Assembly: GCA_035293985.1 (NCBI GenBank)
Contig: DATGLS010000052.1
Span: 124,001 to 188,000 of the forward strand
From: JAVDCA01 sp035293985
Lineage (GTDB): Bacteria; Pseudomonadota; Alphaproteobacteria; Rhizobiales; Xanthobacteraceae
Length of the DNA: 64,000 nt
Direction: 5' to 3'
In this document: piece after piece, positions 36,157-46,026 of the stretch
Position numbering within the stretch: the first letter of the stretch is position 1
How the letters are laid out: the number at the start of each line of letters is the position of its first letter
The notes under the pieces: model-generated
Seen by the model: only the letters and a program-made list of their open reading frames with translations
Told to the model about the DNA's origin: nothing
Databases searched by the model: none
Translations under genes and position numbers: made by a program

Positions 36157-37112
36157 GCGCTCCCCCTGGGCTTCGGCTTCTTCGGCTTGAGCGTCTCCTC
36201 GCGCGCCGTCGCGGCGGCGTCGGTGAGCCGCACCGTCACGCGGTCGGGCAGGCGCAGGTCGATGCTGACGATGTCGCGAGTGAGCAGCTTCTTGTCGCGG
36301 TCGAGCGCGACCAGCCGGTCGAGCGCCGCCGCGACGTCGGTCTCGGGAAGCTTGACGTCGATCCCGTTCTTGAGACGCAGGTTCCAGCGCCGCTCGGCCA
36401 CCAGGATCGCGGCCCGCATCTGGTCGCGGATCGCCGGATAGCGGTCGATCAGGGCGAGAAAATCCTTGGCGCGCGGCGCCGCGCCGACGCCGACGAACAG
36501 CGGCAGGTCGACGAAAGCGCGAGAGAGATACGGCTCGACCACGGTGCCGTCATCGGCGATCACGCCGATGCGGCCGTCCTTCTGCCACAATGCAAACCCG
36601 GCGCGCTCGGTGATCGCGATCTCGAGGCGGTCGGGATAGAGCTTGCGCACGGTCGCGTCGGCGATCCACGGGTTGGTCTGCAGCTTGGCGCGCGCCTCGG
36701 CGACGTCGAGGAACAGCAGCGAGGAATGTCCGGTGACGCCGGCCTCGGCGAAGATCTGCTCGCGGCTCAGGTGCTTGTTGCCGGTGAGCGCGACGCTCGT
36801 AATGTTGAAGCCGACCGCATCGGCGATGCCGTCGCGCATCTGGTGGAAGCCCTCGATCGCCTCCGCGACGTGACCGCCGCGGACGATCCCGAGCGCGATA
36901 GCGCCGGCGATCAGCAGCACCGTCGCCGCGACGCCTGCGCCGCGCGGCGGCCGATAGGCCTCGAGCCCGTCCGCGCGCGCGTTGAGGCGGCGCGCCAGCG
37001 TGCCGAGCCTGCCGGTCGTGGGCGGCAGGACGCGACGCGTGGGCGCGCTCGGGCGGCGCGCAGCGCGCGACCGCCTGGCCGTCGCCGATGCCGGGCGCGT
37101 GCGCCCGTTCAT
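36153..37112 (-). CDS. ftsQ: Cell division protein FtsQ
   Basis: A 319-residue divisome protein. A basic cytoplasmic N-terminus of about 60 residues (TARRSRAARRPSAPTRR) precedes one membrane helix (about 62-80, VAATVLLIAGAIALGIV). The periplasmic POTRA domain starts NITSVALTGNKHLSREQI, and the FtsQ beta domain contains LEIAITERAGFALWQKDG. The ATG at 37112 overlaps the ddl TGA by four bases, which identifies it as the start over the upstream one at 37142. The stop overlaps ftsA in the same way. Confidence 0.95.
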   Translation of the reverse strand: MNGRTRPASATARRSRAARRPSAPTRRVLPPTTGRLGTLARRLNARADGLEAYRPPRGAGVAATVLLIAGAIALGIVRGGHVAEAIEGFHQMRDGIADAVGFNITSVALTGNKHLSREQIFAEAGVTGHSSLLFLDVAEARAKLQTNPWIADATVRKLYPDRLEIAITERAGFALWQKDGRIGVIADDGTVVEPYLSRAFVDLPLFVGVGAAPRAKDFLALIDRYPAIRDQMRAAILVAERRWNLRLKNGIDVKLPETDVAAALDRLVALDRDKKLLTRDIVSIDLRLPDRVTVRLTDAAATAREETLKPKKPKPRGSA

Positions 37113-38032
37113 CGGTTCAGCGAGGCATCCTCCACCATCCATCGAACCAGCTCTTCGAACGGGATACCCGCGAACGCCGCGAGTTCCGGGACAAGCGATG
37201 TCTCGGTCATTCCGGGCTGGGTGTTGACCTCAAGGCAAAACAACCCTTGCGTCCCCTCCATGCGATCGTCGTAGCGGAAATCCGCACGGCTCACGCCCCG
37301 ACACCCGAGCGCACGATGCGCTTGAAGAGCCAGTCTTCGGGTCTCTTGGTAAACATTTGGTTTAATTTGTGCCGGCAGGAGGTGTTTCGATCCTCCCGGG
37401 GCGTACTTTGCTTCGTAATCGTAAAAACGCACGGTCGGCACGATCTCGATCACGTCGAGGGCTTTATCGCCCATGACCGCGCAGGTGAGCTCCTTGCCGG
37501 GAATGAACCGCTCGGCCAGCATCTCCTCGCCATATTTCCAATCGGGGCGGGTCAGCTCCTGCGGCGGGTGGGCGTGCTGCTCGGTCACGATGAAGACGCC
37601 GACGCTCGACCCCTCGGCGACCGGTTTGAGCACATAGGGCCGCTCCAGCACGTGGGCGCGCGCCGCCTCGAGGCGGTTGACGACGAGGCCGTGCGGCATC
37701 GGCACGCCGGCATCGCGCAGAATGAGCTTGGCGCGGTCCTTCTGGATCGCCAGCGCCGAGGCGAGGATCCCCGAGTGCGTGTAGGGGATGGCCAGGATCT
37801 CGAGCAGGCCCTGGATCGCGCCGTCCTCGCCCGGCCGGCCATGCAGCAGGTTGAGTGCGACATCCGGCTTGAGGGCCCTGAGCGTATGGGCGACGTCGCG
37901 ATCGACGTCGACGCGGCTGACGCGAAAGCCGCCCTGCCGCTCCAGCGCAGCCGCGCAGGCCGCGCCGGAGCGCAACGAGACCTCGCGCTCGGCCGACCAG
38001 CCGCCCATGAGGACTGCGACGTGTTGGGTCAT
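37109..38032 (-). CDS. ddl: D-alanine--D-alanine ligase
   Basis: A 307-residue ATP-grasp enzyme making D-Ala-D-Ala for the peptidoglycan stem peptide. It begins HVAVLMGGWSAEREVSLRSG, the diagnostic DdlB N-terminus, with LLHGRPGEDGAIQG near 65. The ATP-grasp part has PYVLKPVAEGSSVGVFIV, and the active-site end reads CRGVSRADFRYDD and LEVNTQPGMTETSLVPE. The position between murB and ftsQ is normal for alphaproteobacteria. It is separated from murB by a 111-bp repeat, but its 3' end overlaps ftsQ. Confidence 0.97.
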   Translation of the reverse strand: MTQHVAVLMGGWSAEREVSLRSGAACAAALERQGGFRVSRVDVDRDVAHTLRALKPDVALNLLHGRPGEDGAIQGLLEILAIPYTHSGILASALAIQKDRAKLILRDAGVPMPHGLVVNRLEAARAHVLERPYVLKPVAEGSSVGVFIVTEQHAHPPQELTRPDWKYGEEMLAERFIPGKELTCAVMGDKALDVIEIVPTVRFYDYEAKYAPGGSKHLLPAQIKPNVYQETRRLALQAHRALGCRGVSRADFRYDDRMEGTQGLFCLEVNTQPGMTETSLVPELAAFAGIPFEELVRWMVEDASLNR

Positions 38033-38060
38033 GGTTCATCCTCGAGGTCGATCTCTCCGC

Positions 38061-38171
38061 CCCCTCCCCCGCTTGCGGGGGAGGAACGCGTGCGAAGCAC
38101 GCCAGGAGGGGGCAAGTCGCGGCAAGCGGCCCCCCCTCTCCCACTCTCCCCCGCAAGCGCGGCGGAGAGGG
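38061..38171. repeat. Family D repeat (CCCCCGCTTGCGGGGG) between ddl and murB
   Basis: The element opens with the perfect palindrome CCCCCGCTTGCGGGGG, continues GCGAAGCACGCCAGGAGGGG and GGCAAGTCGC, and closes with CTCCCCCGCAAGCGCGGCGG. Copies 2 and 3 are at 39149-39263 and 60601-60715. Confidence 0.85.
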
Positions 38172-38201
38172 CTGCATGACCAAGCGGCGAGGACACGGCC
38201 A

Positions 38202-39122
38202 TCAGCTCGCCACCCCAATACGCTTGATCTCCCACTCGAGCTCGACGCCGCTCGTCTCGCGCACCCGTCGCCGCACCTCCTCGCCGAGCGCCTCGATGTC
38301 CGCCGCCGTGGCGTTGCCGCGGTTGATCAGGAAGTTGCAGTGCATCTCCGACACCTGGGCGTCGCCGACGACGAGGCCGCGGCCGCCGGCGGCGTCGATG
38401 AGCTGCCAGGCCTTGTGGCCGGGCGGGTTCTTGAAGGTCGAGCCGCCGGTCCGGCTCTTGATCGGCTGCGTCGCCTCGCGCGACGAGGTGATCTTGTCCA
38501 TCTCGGCCGCGATCGCGACAGCATTGCCGGGGCTGCCGCGAAAGAGGGCCTGGGTGAAGATCACGTCCTCGGGCGCGCCGCAGTGGCGGTAGCTGTAGTG
38601 CATGTCGCCATTGGTAAAGACGCGTACGTTGCCCGCGCGGTCGACGCCGCATGCCTCGATCAGGATATCCTTGGTCTCGGCGCCGTAGGCGCCGCCGTTC
38701 ATGCGCAGGGCGCCGCCGATCGCACCCGGGATGCCACGCAAGAACGCGAGGCCCGCAATCGCGGCCTCCTGCGCCGCCTTGGCGACGCGCACGTCGGGCA
38801 CCGCCGCCCCGACGCGCACGCCGGCGCCTGGCTCGACCGCGATGTCGGAAAATCCGCGGCCGAGGCGAACGACGACGCCGGCGACCCCGCCGTCGCGCAC
38901 GATCAGGTTCGAGCCGAGGCCGATGACGGTGACCGGGATTTCCGGCGCGAGATGGGCGAGGAAATAGGCGAGATCGGATTGATCTTCGGGCATGAACAGG
39001 GCCTGCGCCGGGCCGCCGACGCGGAACCAGGTGAGCTCGGCGAGGGATTGGTTGGCAAGCAGGCGGCCGCGGAGGGTGGGCATCGCGGCTTTGAGGGAGG
39101 CGGTGATGTCGGGGAAGGGCAC
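38202..39122 (-). CDS. murB: UDP-N-acetylmuramate dehydrogenase MurB
   Basis: A 306-residue FAD enzyme reducing UDP-GlcNAc-enolpyruvate to UDP-MurNAc. It has FRVGGPAQALF, VIGLGSNLIVRDGGVAGVV (FAD binding, about 65-85) and GIPGAIGGALRMNGGAYG. The catalytic serine is in TGGSTFKNP, and the C-terminal active-site region is SEMHCNFLINRGNATAAD. I chose the GTG at 39122 because PFPDITASLKAAMPTLRGRL is the usual Rhizobiales N-terminus; the open frame upstream runs into a repeat. An ATG at 39083 is the alternative. Confidence 0.95.
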   Translation of the reverse strand: MPFPDITASLKAAMPTLRGRLLANQSLAELTWFRVGGPAQALFMPEDQSDLAYFLAHLAPEIPVTVIGLGSNLIVRDGGVAGVVVRLGRGFSDIAVEPGAGVRVGAAVPDVRVAKAAQEAAIAGLAFLRGIPGAIGGALRMNGGAYGAETKDILIEACGVDRAGNVRVFTNGDMHYSYRHCGAPEDVIFTQALFRGSPGNAVAIAAEMDKITSSREATQPIKSRTGGSTFKNPPGHKAWQLIDAAGGRGLVVGDAQVSEMHCNFLINRGNATAADIEALGEEVRRRVRETSGVELEWEIKRIGVAS

Positions 39123-39148
39123 GCGATCACCGGGAGCACGGTCCAAAT

Positions 39149-39263
39149 CCTCCCCCGCAAGCGGGGGAGGGAAGCGCGCGAAGCGCGCCGGGAGGGGGCA
39201 AGTCGCCGGCGCCGGCGCAAGCGGCGCCCCCTTTCCCCCTCTCGCCCGCAAGCGGGGGAGAGG
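39149..39263. repeat. Family D repeat between murB and murC
   Basis: CCTCCCCCGCAAGCGGGGGA opens the element, GCGCGAAGCGCGCCGGGAGG lies inside, and CGCCCGCAAGCGGGGGAGAG closes it. Same family and orientation class as 38061-38171. Confidence 0.85.
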
Positions 39264-39296
39264 GCGCGCCGGTCGTTGTGGCGAGCACCGTGGCCA

Positions 39297-40703
<1,407 letters not shown>

Positions 40704-40720
40704 GTGAACGTCACCCCTCT

Positions 40721-40769
40721 GAGCATGATCTCTTCCGCAAACCGGTACCCACTTTTCCGGATCATGCTC
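40721..40769. repeat. GAGCATGATC palindrome between murC and murG (family E)
   Basis: GAGCATGATC on the left and GATCATGCTC on the right enclose CTTCCGCAAACCGGTACCCA. This roughly 49-bp element is a widespread Rhizobiales intergenic palindrome. Its right edge touches the murG stop codon. Confidence 0.85.
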
Positions 40770-41953
40770 TAACCCAGACCATTCAACCCCGCGACCCGCA
40801 GGACCAGCTCGGCGAGCCGGTCCGCCGCGTCGGGCGCGCCGGCGGCGCGGGCACTCCGCGCCATGATCGCCAGGCGGTCGGGCTCGACCACGATGCGGGC
40901 GATCTCGGAGGCGAGCTTGTCGGGCGTAAACGCCGTCTGGTCAATCCTGATCGCGCCGCCCGCCCGCTCGAGCACGGATGCGTTGGCGAGTTGGTCCTGG
41001 TCGAGGGCATGCGGCAGGGGCACCAGGATGGCGGGACGGCCGATGGCAGCGAGTTCCGCGACGGTCGAGGCACCCGAGCGGCTCACCACCAGATGGCTTT
41101 GGGCGATGCGCGCCGGCAGATCGGCGAAGAACGGCGCGATCTCGGCCTTGGTGCCGAGCCGCGCGTAGATCGCCTGCACGCGCGCGATGTCCTCGGGCCG
41201 AGCCTGCTGGGTGACGACGATATTGACCCGCGTCGCGAGCGGCAGGAGCTCGACCGCCGTCGGGACGATGTCGGCCATGATGCGCGCGCCCTGGCTGCCG
41301 CCGAACGCCAGCAGATTGATCGGCCCCGGCCGGACGGGCGGCACATAGGGCACCTGCGCGGCCTCGATCACGGCGGGACGCACCGGGTTGCCCGTATGCG
41401 TCGCCTTGACGGCGAGCGCCGGCTCGCGCGCGAGCACGTCCGGAAAGCTCGTCGCGATCGCGCGCACGCGCGTGCTGAGCAAGCGGTTGGCGCGGCCCAT
41501 CACGCCGTTCTGCTCGTGGATCAGCGTCGGGATGCGCCGCCAGGTGGCGGCGAGCACCGGCGGAATGGTCGGATAGCCGCCGAAGCCGACCACGGCAGCT
41601 GGTTTCAGCCGGCCGAACAGCTGGAAGGCACGCAGCGTTCCGCGCGCGAGGCGAAAGCCTGTACGCGCGAGCGAGACAGGGTCGCGCCCGCGCACCGTTG
41701 CGCTCGGAACGATGTGGGTCTGCCGCGCCGGAAAGGCATGACCATAGTGCGCGGCGCGCTCGTCGGTGGCGAGATCGATCGCGACGCCCCGCTTGGCGAG
41801 CGCGACCGCGAGCGCCTCGGCCGGAAACAGATGCCCACCCGTTCCTCCGGCCGCGACGACGACGAGCGGAAGGTTCTCCGACGCCCTGCCTGATGCGTTG
41901 CCTGACGCACTGCCAGACCCGTCGCCAAGCGCGTTACCCGTCGTGTCCGCCAT
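40769..41953 (-). CDS. murG: UDP-GlcNAc:lipid I GlcNAc transferase MurG
   Basis: A 394-residue membrane-associated GT28 glycosyltransferase making lipid II. The glycine-rich loop GGTGGH is at residues 36-41, about 25 residues later than usual because of an N-terminal extension with the tandem tetrapeptides SGSA, SGNA and SGRA (13-24). The rest is typical: VVGFGGYPTIPPVLAA, IHEQNGVMGRANRLLS, NLLAFGGSQGARI and VSRSGASTVAELAAIGRPAILVP. It begins ten bases after the ftsW stop. A start inside the extension is possible, but no better site is evident. Confidence 0.95.
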   Translation of the reverse strand: MADTTGNALGDGSGSASGNASGRASENLPLVVVAAGGTGGHLFPAEALAVALAKRGVAIDLATDERAAHYGHAFPARQTHIVPSATVRGRDPVSLARTGFRLARGTLRAFQLFGRLKPAAVVGFGGYPTIPPVLAATWRRIPTLIHEQNGVMGRANRLLSTRVRAIATSFPDVLAREPALAVKATHTGNPVRPAVIEAAQVPYVPPVRPGPINLLAFGGSQGARIMADIVPTAVELLPLATRVNIVVTQQARPEDIARVQAIYARLGTKAEIAPFFADLPARIAQSHLVVSRSGASTVAELAAIGRPAILVPLPHALDQDQLANASVLERAGGAIRIDQTAFTPDKLASEIARIVVEPDRLAIMARSARAAGAPDAADRLAELVLRVAGLNGLG

Positions 41954-41963
41954 CAGGCCGCCA

Positions 41964-43118
41964 TCACGCCGCGCTCGGCGCGAGCGCCGGCGCCTCGCGG
42001 CTCGTGATCAGCTCGGCGCGCGGGCGCTCGCGGGTGAGGGCGATCAGCATGCCCATGCCGTAGGCGAGCGAGATGATCGAGGAGCCACCATAGGAGATGA
42101 ACGGCAAGGTCATGCCTTTCGCCGGGATGAGCGAGACGTTGACCGCCATGTTGATCGCCGACTGGGCGCCGAACAGGATGGCGAGGCCGGCGCTGGCGAA
42201 GCGCGCAAACGGGTCCTCGCTCTTCATCGCGCGGATCAGCGCGCGCATCACGATGAAGCAGAACAGCGTCAGCAGGATGAGGCAGAGCACGATGCCGAAC
42301 TCCTCGGCCGCGACCGCGAACACGAAATCCGCGTGCGCGTCCGGCAGATATTGCTTGACCGTCCCCTCGCCCGGGCCGCGTCCGAACCAGCCGCCGTGGC
42401 GGAAAGCGTCGATCGCGGTATCGATCTGGAAGGTATCGCCCGAGCCCGGATCGAGGAAGCGCTGAATCCGCCGCATGACATAGGGCACCGTGAAGTAGGC
42501 ACCGGCAAGGCCGGCCGCCGCGGTGCCGGCGAGCCCGATCACCCAGATCACCCGCATGCCGGCCATGAAAAAGAGCGCGCCCCACACGAGCGTGATCAGC
42601 ATGGTCTGGCCGAAGTCGGGCTGGCGCACCAGCGCGGTTACGGTCGCGAACAACGTGAGCAGCGCGAGCGTGTTCGCCGGCATCTCGGGCTTCTTGGACG
42701 ATTCGGCAAACAGCCAGGCAATCAAAATGACGAAGGCCGGCTTGAGGAACTCGGACGGCTGGATGTTGACGCCGGCGAGCACGATCCAGCGCCGCGCGCC
42801 CTTGACCTCGGCGCCGAAGAACGGCGTCGCCAGAACCATCACGAACGCGATGGCGAAGACGACGAGCGCGATGCGGCGGATCTGGCGCGGCGCGAGGAAC
42901 GAGGTCGCCAGCATCACGGCGACCGCCGGCACGAGGTACATCGCCTGGCGGTGCACGAAATAGAACGGGTCCAGGCCGATGCGCGCCGCGACCGACGGGC
43001 TCGCGGCGAGCGACAGAATGATGCCGGCGAGCATCAGTACGATCAGCGCCGCCAGCATCGGCCGGTCGACGGTCCACCACCAGTCCGCGAAGGGCGTGCG
43101 TTGGGCGCGCGAAACCAT
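41964..43118 (-). CDS. ftsW: Peptidoglycan polymerase/divisome protein FtsW
   Basis: A 384-residue SEDS-family polytopic membrane protein that polymerises septal glycan strands. About ten helices are visible. Signature segments are KGARRWIVLAGVNIQPSEFLKPAF, shortened here, RQPDFGQTMLI and the C-terminal IPAKGMTLPFISYGGSS. The ATG at 43118 follows CTCGGAGGCCCACCCC, a good ribosome-binding site, and MVSRAQRTPFADWWWTVDRP is the family N-terminus. In most relatives the next gene upstream is murD; here it is 16 kb away. Confidence 0.96.
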   Translation of the reverse strand: MVSRAQRTPFADWWWTVDRPMLAALIVLMLAGIILSLAASPSVAARIGLDPFYFVHRQAMYLVPAVAVMLATSFLAPRQIRRIALVVFAIAFVMVLATPFFGAEVKGARRWIVLAGVNIQPSEFLKPAFVILIAWLFAESSKKPEMPANTLALLTLFATVTALVRQPDFGQTMLITLVWGALFFMAGMRVIWVIGLAGTAAAGLAGAYFTVPYVMRRIQRFLDPGSGDTFQIDTAIDAFRHGGWFGRGPGEGTVKQYLPDAHADFVFAVAAEEFGIVLCLILLTLFCFIVMRALIRAMKSEDPFARFASAGLAILFGAQSAINMAVNVSLIPAKGMTLPFISYGGSSIISLAYGMGMLIALTRERPRAELITSREAPALAPSAA

Positions 43119-43199
43119 GGGGTGGGCCTCCGAGGCGGCGGTGCCGATTGAGTGGTGCCGGCCGGAGTATGGTTGCCGGGGGGTTAAGGAAAAATTGAG

Positions 43200-43490
43200 A
43201 ATTGGAGACGGTTTGAGGCAACGCAGCCTTCCATCCCGCGACCGTGCGGCATGTCTGCGGACAGCGATTTCGCGGCAGTCGAGCGCACGGGCGCAAAACG
43301 ATCGCGGCGTCCCCATAAGCGAGGCGGTGCGCAGCGTGATCTCCTGCACGCGTAAGCGCTGCGAGGTGCGGATGAGGCCGGCGGCGATGTCATGCGGCAG
43401 GGCATTGGCGCGGGCCGGGCGCATTGCTTCGGCGTAGAATTCCTGCAGCACCTTGCGGTCCAAATGGAATAGTATGTGTTCCTGTCGCAA
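43200..43490 (-). pseudogene. Frameshifted, N-terminally truncated PIN-domain (VapC-like) toxin
   Basis: On the minus strand one frame reads KVLQEFYAEAMRPARANALP and HDIAAGLIRTSQRLRVQEIT, which matches the middle of VapC-type PIN domains ('qvLqEfyv...pl...a..li'). It continues to ARALDCREI. A +1 shift near 43262-43275 then gives LSADMPHGRGMEGCVASNRL, which matches the C-terminal 'lseDm.hGr..dGv...NPf' end of the same family. No N-terminal catalytic Asp segment and no intact antitoxin are present. It fills most of the 403 bases between ftsW and the next gene. Confidence 0.6.
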
Positions 43491-43521
43491 TGCCGATGAT
43501 TCCGCTGGGAGGGAGACCTGA

Positions 43522-44088
43522 ATGCTGCGGCGTGCACTGCTTCTGATCGCGGTCGCTCTCGCGTCGATCCCAATGCCCGGGGTCACGCAGGCTTCAGCCC
43601 AAACGTCAACGCAGGCTCCGGCCCAGGCTCCGGAGCAGAGTTGGGCCGAGTATCGGCCGGCCGGCGCGGGGTTTGCCCTCGACATGCCGGGTCAATGGAC
43701 CTCCGACGTCATGAACATCGACACCGCGATCGGCCCGGTCAAAGGCTATAGCGCAACGGTCGAGGCGGGCGGGCGCGGGTACATGTCGATGTACATCCCC
43801 TACCCGCCCGACAAGGTCCGCGGCCGACCGATCGAGCCGATGCTCGACGGCGCACGCGACGGCGCCGTTGCCAATGTGCATGGCCGTCTGCGCAGCGAAG
43901 AGCGGATCACCGTCGACGATCATCCCGGGCGCCAGATCATCATCGACACGGACGACACGGTGCTGGTGCAGCGCTTCTTCGTGCTCGACGCCACCCTCAT
44001 TCAGGCCATCGTCGGCGGCCACGCCGGCATCGAGAACGAGCCGAACACCATCCGGTTCCTGCAATCGCTGCGGGTCGTAGCCCCGTAA
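43522..44088 (+). CDS. Secreted hypothetical protein
   Basis: A 188-residue protein with a Sec signal peptide (RRALLLIAVALASIPMPG, then a likely cut after QASA near residue 26). The mature part begins with a Gln/Ala/Pro-rich spacer, then a compact domain: WAEYRPAGAGFALDMPGQW, GPVKGYSATVEAGGRGYMSM and VQRFFVLDATLIQAIVGGHA. This resembles PsbP/DUF1795-like small alpha-beta domains ('f.idmPg.w'), but I cannot assign a function. GGGAGGGAGACCTGA precedes the ATG. It is divergent from ftsW. Confidence 0.7.
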   Translation: MLRRALLLIAVALASIPMPGVTQASAQTSTQAPAQAPEQSWAEYRPAGAGFALDMPGQWTSDVMNIDTAIGPVKGYSATVEAGGRGYMSMYIPYPPDKVRGRPIEPMLDGARDGAVANVHGRLRSEERITVDDHPGRQIIIDTDDTVLVQRFFVLDATLIQAIVGGHAGIENEPNTIRFLQSLRVVAP

Positions 44089-44153
44089 CGTTTTACGCCG
44101 CGACGGACGTGCGTCCTGGAGGCGGCGGGCGTCTATCCATGGGAAAATCACCC

Positions 44154-44237
44154 CGTCATGCCCGGCGAATGCCGCGCATCGACGTCTTGGTCGCCCGCGC
44201 AAGACGTGGATGGCCCGGGACAAGCCCGGCGATGACG
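44154..44237. repeat. Palindromic repeat, family B
   Basis: An 84-bp element from CGTCATGCCCGGCGAATGCC to GACAAGCCCGGCGATGACG, with ACGTCTTGG and CAAGACGT at the centre. Same family as 1921-2002. It lies between convergent genes. Confidence 0.8.
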
Positions 44238-44253
44238 GTTGCAGAAAAAATCT

Positions 44254-44952
44254 CTAGCCGCGCCCCTTCGCCCGCCGCACCAGATAGTCGAAGTTCACCA
44301 CGAACTGCTCCGGCCGGCTGATGTCGTGCTTGAGCTTCGCGATGTCGGCGAGCGGGAATTCCGGCGCCGGCGCGCCGGCCGCTTCGGTGATCATCTGGAT
44401 CATGGCGGCGTTCTCGAGCATGATCGTCGAGATCACCACCTCCTCGATGGTAGCGCCGGCAACGACCACGCCGTGGTTCTTGAGCAGCACGGCGCGCCGC
44501 GACCCGAGCGCTCGCGCGACCCCGGCGCCCATCTCGGGCGAGCGGATCAGGTTGATCGTGTCGTCATAGACTCCGAGCGAATTGTGAAACAGCGCGCCGG
44601 GCTGGCTGTACGCCTTGAGCGGCCGACCGCTCGCCGACAGCGCGATCGAATAAGGCGGATGCGTGTGCAGCACGCAGGCGACGTCGGCGCGCGCCTTGAG
44701 GATCTCCGAATGGATATAGACCTCGCTGTGCCGCTTGGCCGTACCGGCAACCACCTTGCCGTCGAGATCGATGGTCAGGATGTTGTCCATCGTGATCTCG
44801 TCGAGCCCGATGCTGTGCGCCTTCATGAAGAAGCGCGACGGATCGTCCGGCAGCCGCACCGCGATGTGCCCGCGGGTGAAGTCGTCCTGCCCCTCCCCGA
44901 CCAGCACCTTGCCGGCCCAGATGATTTTCTGCTTCAGCTCGTCATGCGTCAT
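44254..44952 (-). CDS. Class II aldolase/adducin-family protein
   Basis: A 232-residue zinc-dependent aldolase-fold protein, related to fuculose-phosphate aldolase and various decarboxylases and epimerases. The metal-binding His-x-His motif is in CVLHTHPPYSIALSAS (about 95-110) and a third His is in VLLKNHGVVVAG. FTRGHIAVRLPDD corresponds to the conserved 'sGNiS.R' segment. I chose the ATG at 44952, preceded by GAGAGATC; the ATG at 44967 falls in a dispersed repeat. It is last in the minus-strand run after the RidA genes, so it may act on the aldehyde or oxo-acid product of that pathway. Confidence 0.82.
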   Translation of the reverse strand: MTHDELKQKIIWAGKVLVGEGQDDFTRGHIAVRLPDDPSRFFMKAHSIGLDEITMDNILTIDLDGKVVAGTAKRHSEVYIHSEILKARADVACVLHTHPPYSIALSASGRPLKAYSQPGALFHNSLGVYDDTINLIRSPEMGAGVARALGSRRAVLLKNHGVVVAGATIEEVVISTIMLENAAMIQMITEAAGAPAPEFPLADIAKLKHDISRPEQFVVNFDYLVRRAKGRG

Positions 44953-44961
44953 GTGATCTCT

Positions 44962-45048
44962 CGTCATTACAAGCGAAGCGAAGCATTCTCGCTCCGCGAG
45001 CAGCCGGGTCGAGATTGCTTCGGCGCGCTACGCGCGCCTCGCAGTGAC
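44962..45048. repeat. Dispersed repeat (family H) between the aldolase and RidA genes
   Basis: CGTCATTACAAGCGAAGCGA opens the element and CTCGCAGTGAC closes it. This form, with GATTGCTTCGGCGCGCTACG inside, is a common Bradyrhizobium-type intergenic repeat. A separate hairpin, GCGCGGGTCAAGCCCGCGC, follows at 45060-45078. Confidence 0.7.
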
Positions 45049-45106
45049 CAATAAAGAAAGCGCGGGTCAAGCCCGCGCATGAGGACGTCATCAACAAGTC
45101 TCCCAC

Positions 45107-45502
45107 CTACGCCAGCGCCGTGCACTCGATCATCACGCGGTAGCCATCCGGCAGGCGCGCGGCGCACACCGTCCGCGCCGGCGGCGGATCGGGGAAGAAC
45201 GTCGCATAGACGTCGTTCATCGGCACTGCTTCGAGCATGCTGGCGAGCAGCACGTTGACCTTGACGACCTTGTCCATCGACGAGCCGGCGGCCTCGAGCA
45301 TGCGCCCGAGATTCGTCAGGATCAGCCGCGTCTCGCTCGCGGTCGTTCCTGGTGCGCGTTTGCCGGTGGCGGGATCGACCGCCACCAGACCGGACACGAA
45401 CAGGAAGGCTCCCCCGCGCACCAAGGTCGATGCGGGCTGGCCGAGCGCCACGGCCGCGTCGAGGCCCGGCGGCGGAGCAAGGACGGTGCGCTCGAGCGAC
45501 AT
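45107..45502 (-). CDS. RidA/YjgF-family protein, copy 1
   Basis: A 131-residue member of the Rid enamine/imine deaminase family, which forms trimers with active sites between subunits. The pattern FLFVSGLVAVDPATGKRAPG, then LTNLGRMLEAAGSSMDKVVK is typical. The substrate-binding Arg is in PPPARTVCAA and the Glu in VMIECTALA, so the residues needed for imine hydrolysis appear retained. It lies 11 bases downstream of a second RidA gene on the same strand. The role is inferred from the upstream enamidase, whose product would be an enamine. Confidence 0.85.
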   Translation of the reverse strand: MSLERTVLAPPPGLDAAVALGQPASTLVRGGAFLFVSGLVAVDPATGKRAPGTTASETRLILTNLGRMLEAAGSSMDKVVKVNVLLASMLEAVPMNDVYATFFPDPPPARTVCAARLPDGYRVMIECTALA

Positions 45503-45513
45503 GAACCGCCTCC

Positions 45514-45903
45514 TCACGCCGCCGCCACGACATCGAGTTGGATCTTGAATCCGGCCTCGCTCTGCGCCGTCCACACCGTGCGCGCCGGCGGCCCGTTCGC
45601 GACGTATCGCCGGTAGACGCGGTTGAGCACGTCGTACTCGATGCTGTCGTAGATCAGCGCATGCACCTGCACGAGGCGATCGAGCGAGGAGCCCGCCGCC
45701 TCGAGCAGCAGCTTGAGATTGCGGAAGATGCAATGCGCCTCGCTGGTGAGCGTGCCGTGCTGTCGCTCGCCGGTCTGCGGATCGATCGGCAGCATTCCGG
45801 AGCAAAAGATCAAGCCGCCGGCGCGGATCGCCGGCGACTGGTGATGTCCGTAATGGACGCGGAAATCGAGCCCGGGCGTCGGCGCCGCAATGGCTTCACG
45901 CAT
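45514..45903 (-). CDS. RidA/YjgF-family protein, copy 2
   Basis: A 129-residue Rid protein. IFCSGMLPIDPQTGERQHG and FRNLKLLLEAAGSSLDRLVQ mark the family, and GPPARTVWTA keeps the key Arg. The usual acidic residue near the C-terminus is Gln in FKIQLDVVAAA, a difference from copies 1 and 3, so substrate range or activity may differ. The ATG at 45903 is preceded by AACGGAGAGAGA. It is co-oriented with both other RidA genes. Confidence 0.85.
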   Translation of the reverse strand: MREAIAAPTPGLDFRVHYGHHQSPAIRAGGLIFCSGMLPIDPQTGERQHGTLTSEAHCIFRNLKLLLEAAGSSLDRLVQVHALIYDSIEYDVLNRVYRRYVANGPPARTVWTAQSEAGFKIQLDVVAAA

Positions 45904-46026
45904 ATCTCTCTCTCCGTTACTTCCCTCTCCCGGAGGGAGAGGGTTGCACGCGAAGCGCCCCGGGTGAGGGCGGCTCGGAGTCTCAACTGGGAGACCGAGA
46001 GCCCCTCACCCCTTCGCTCTCGCCAC

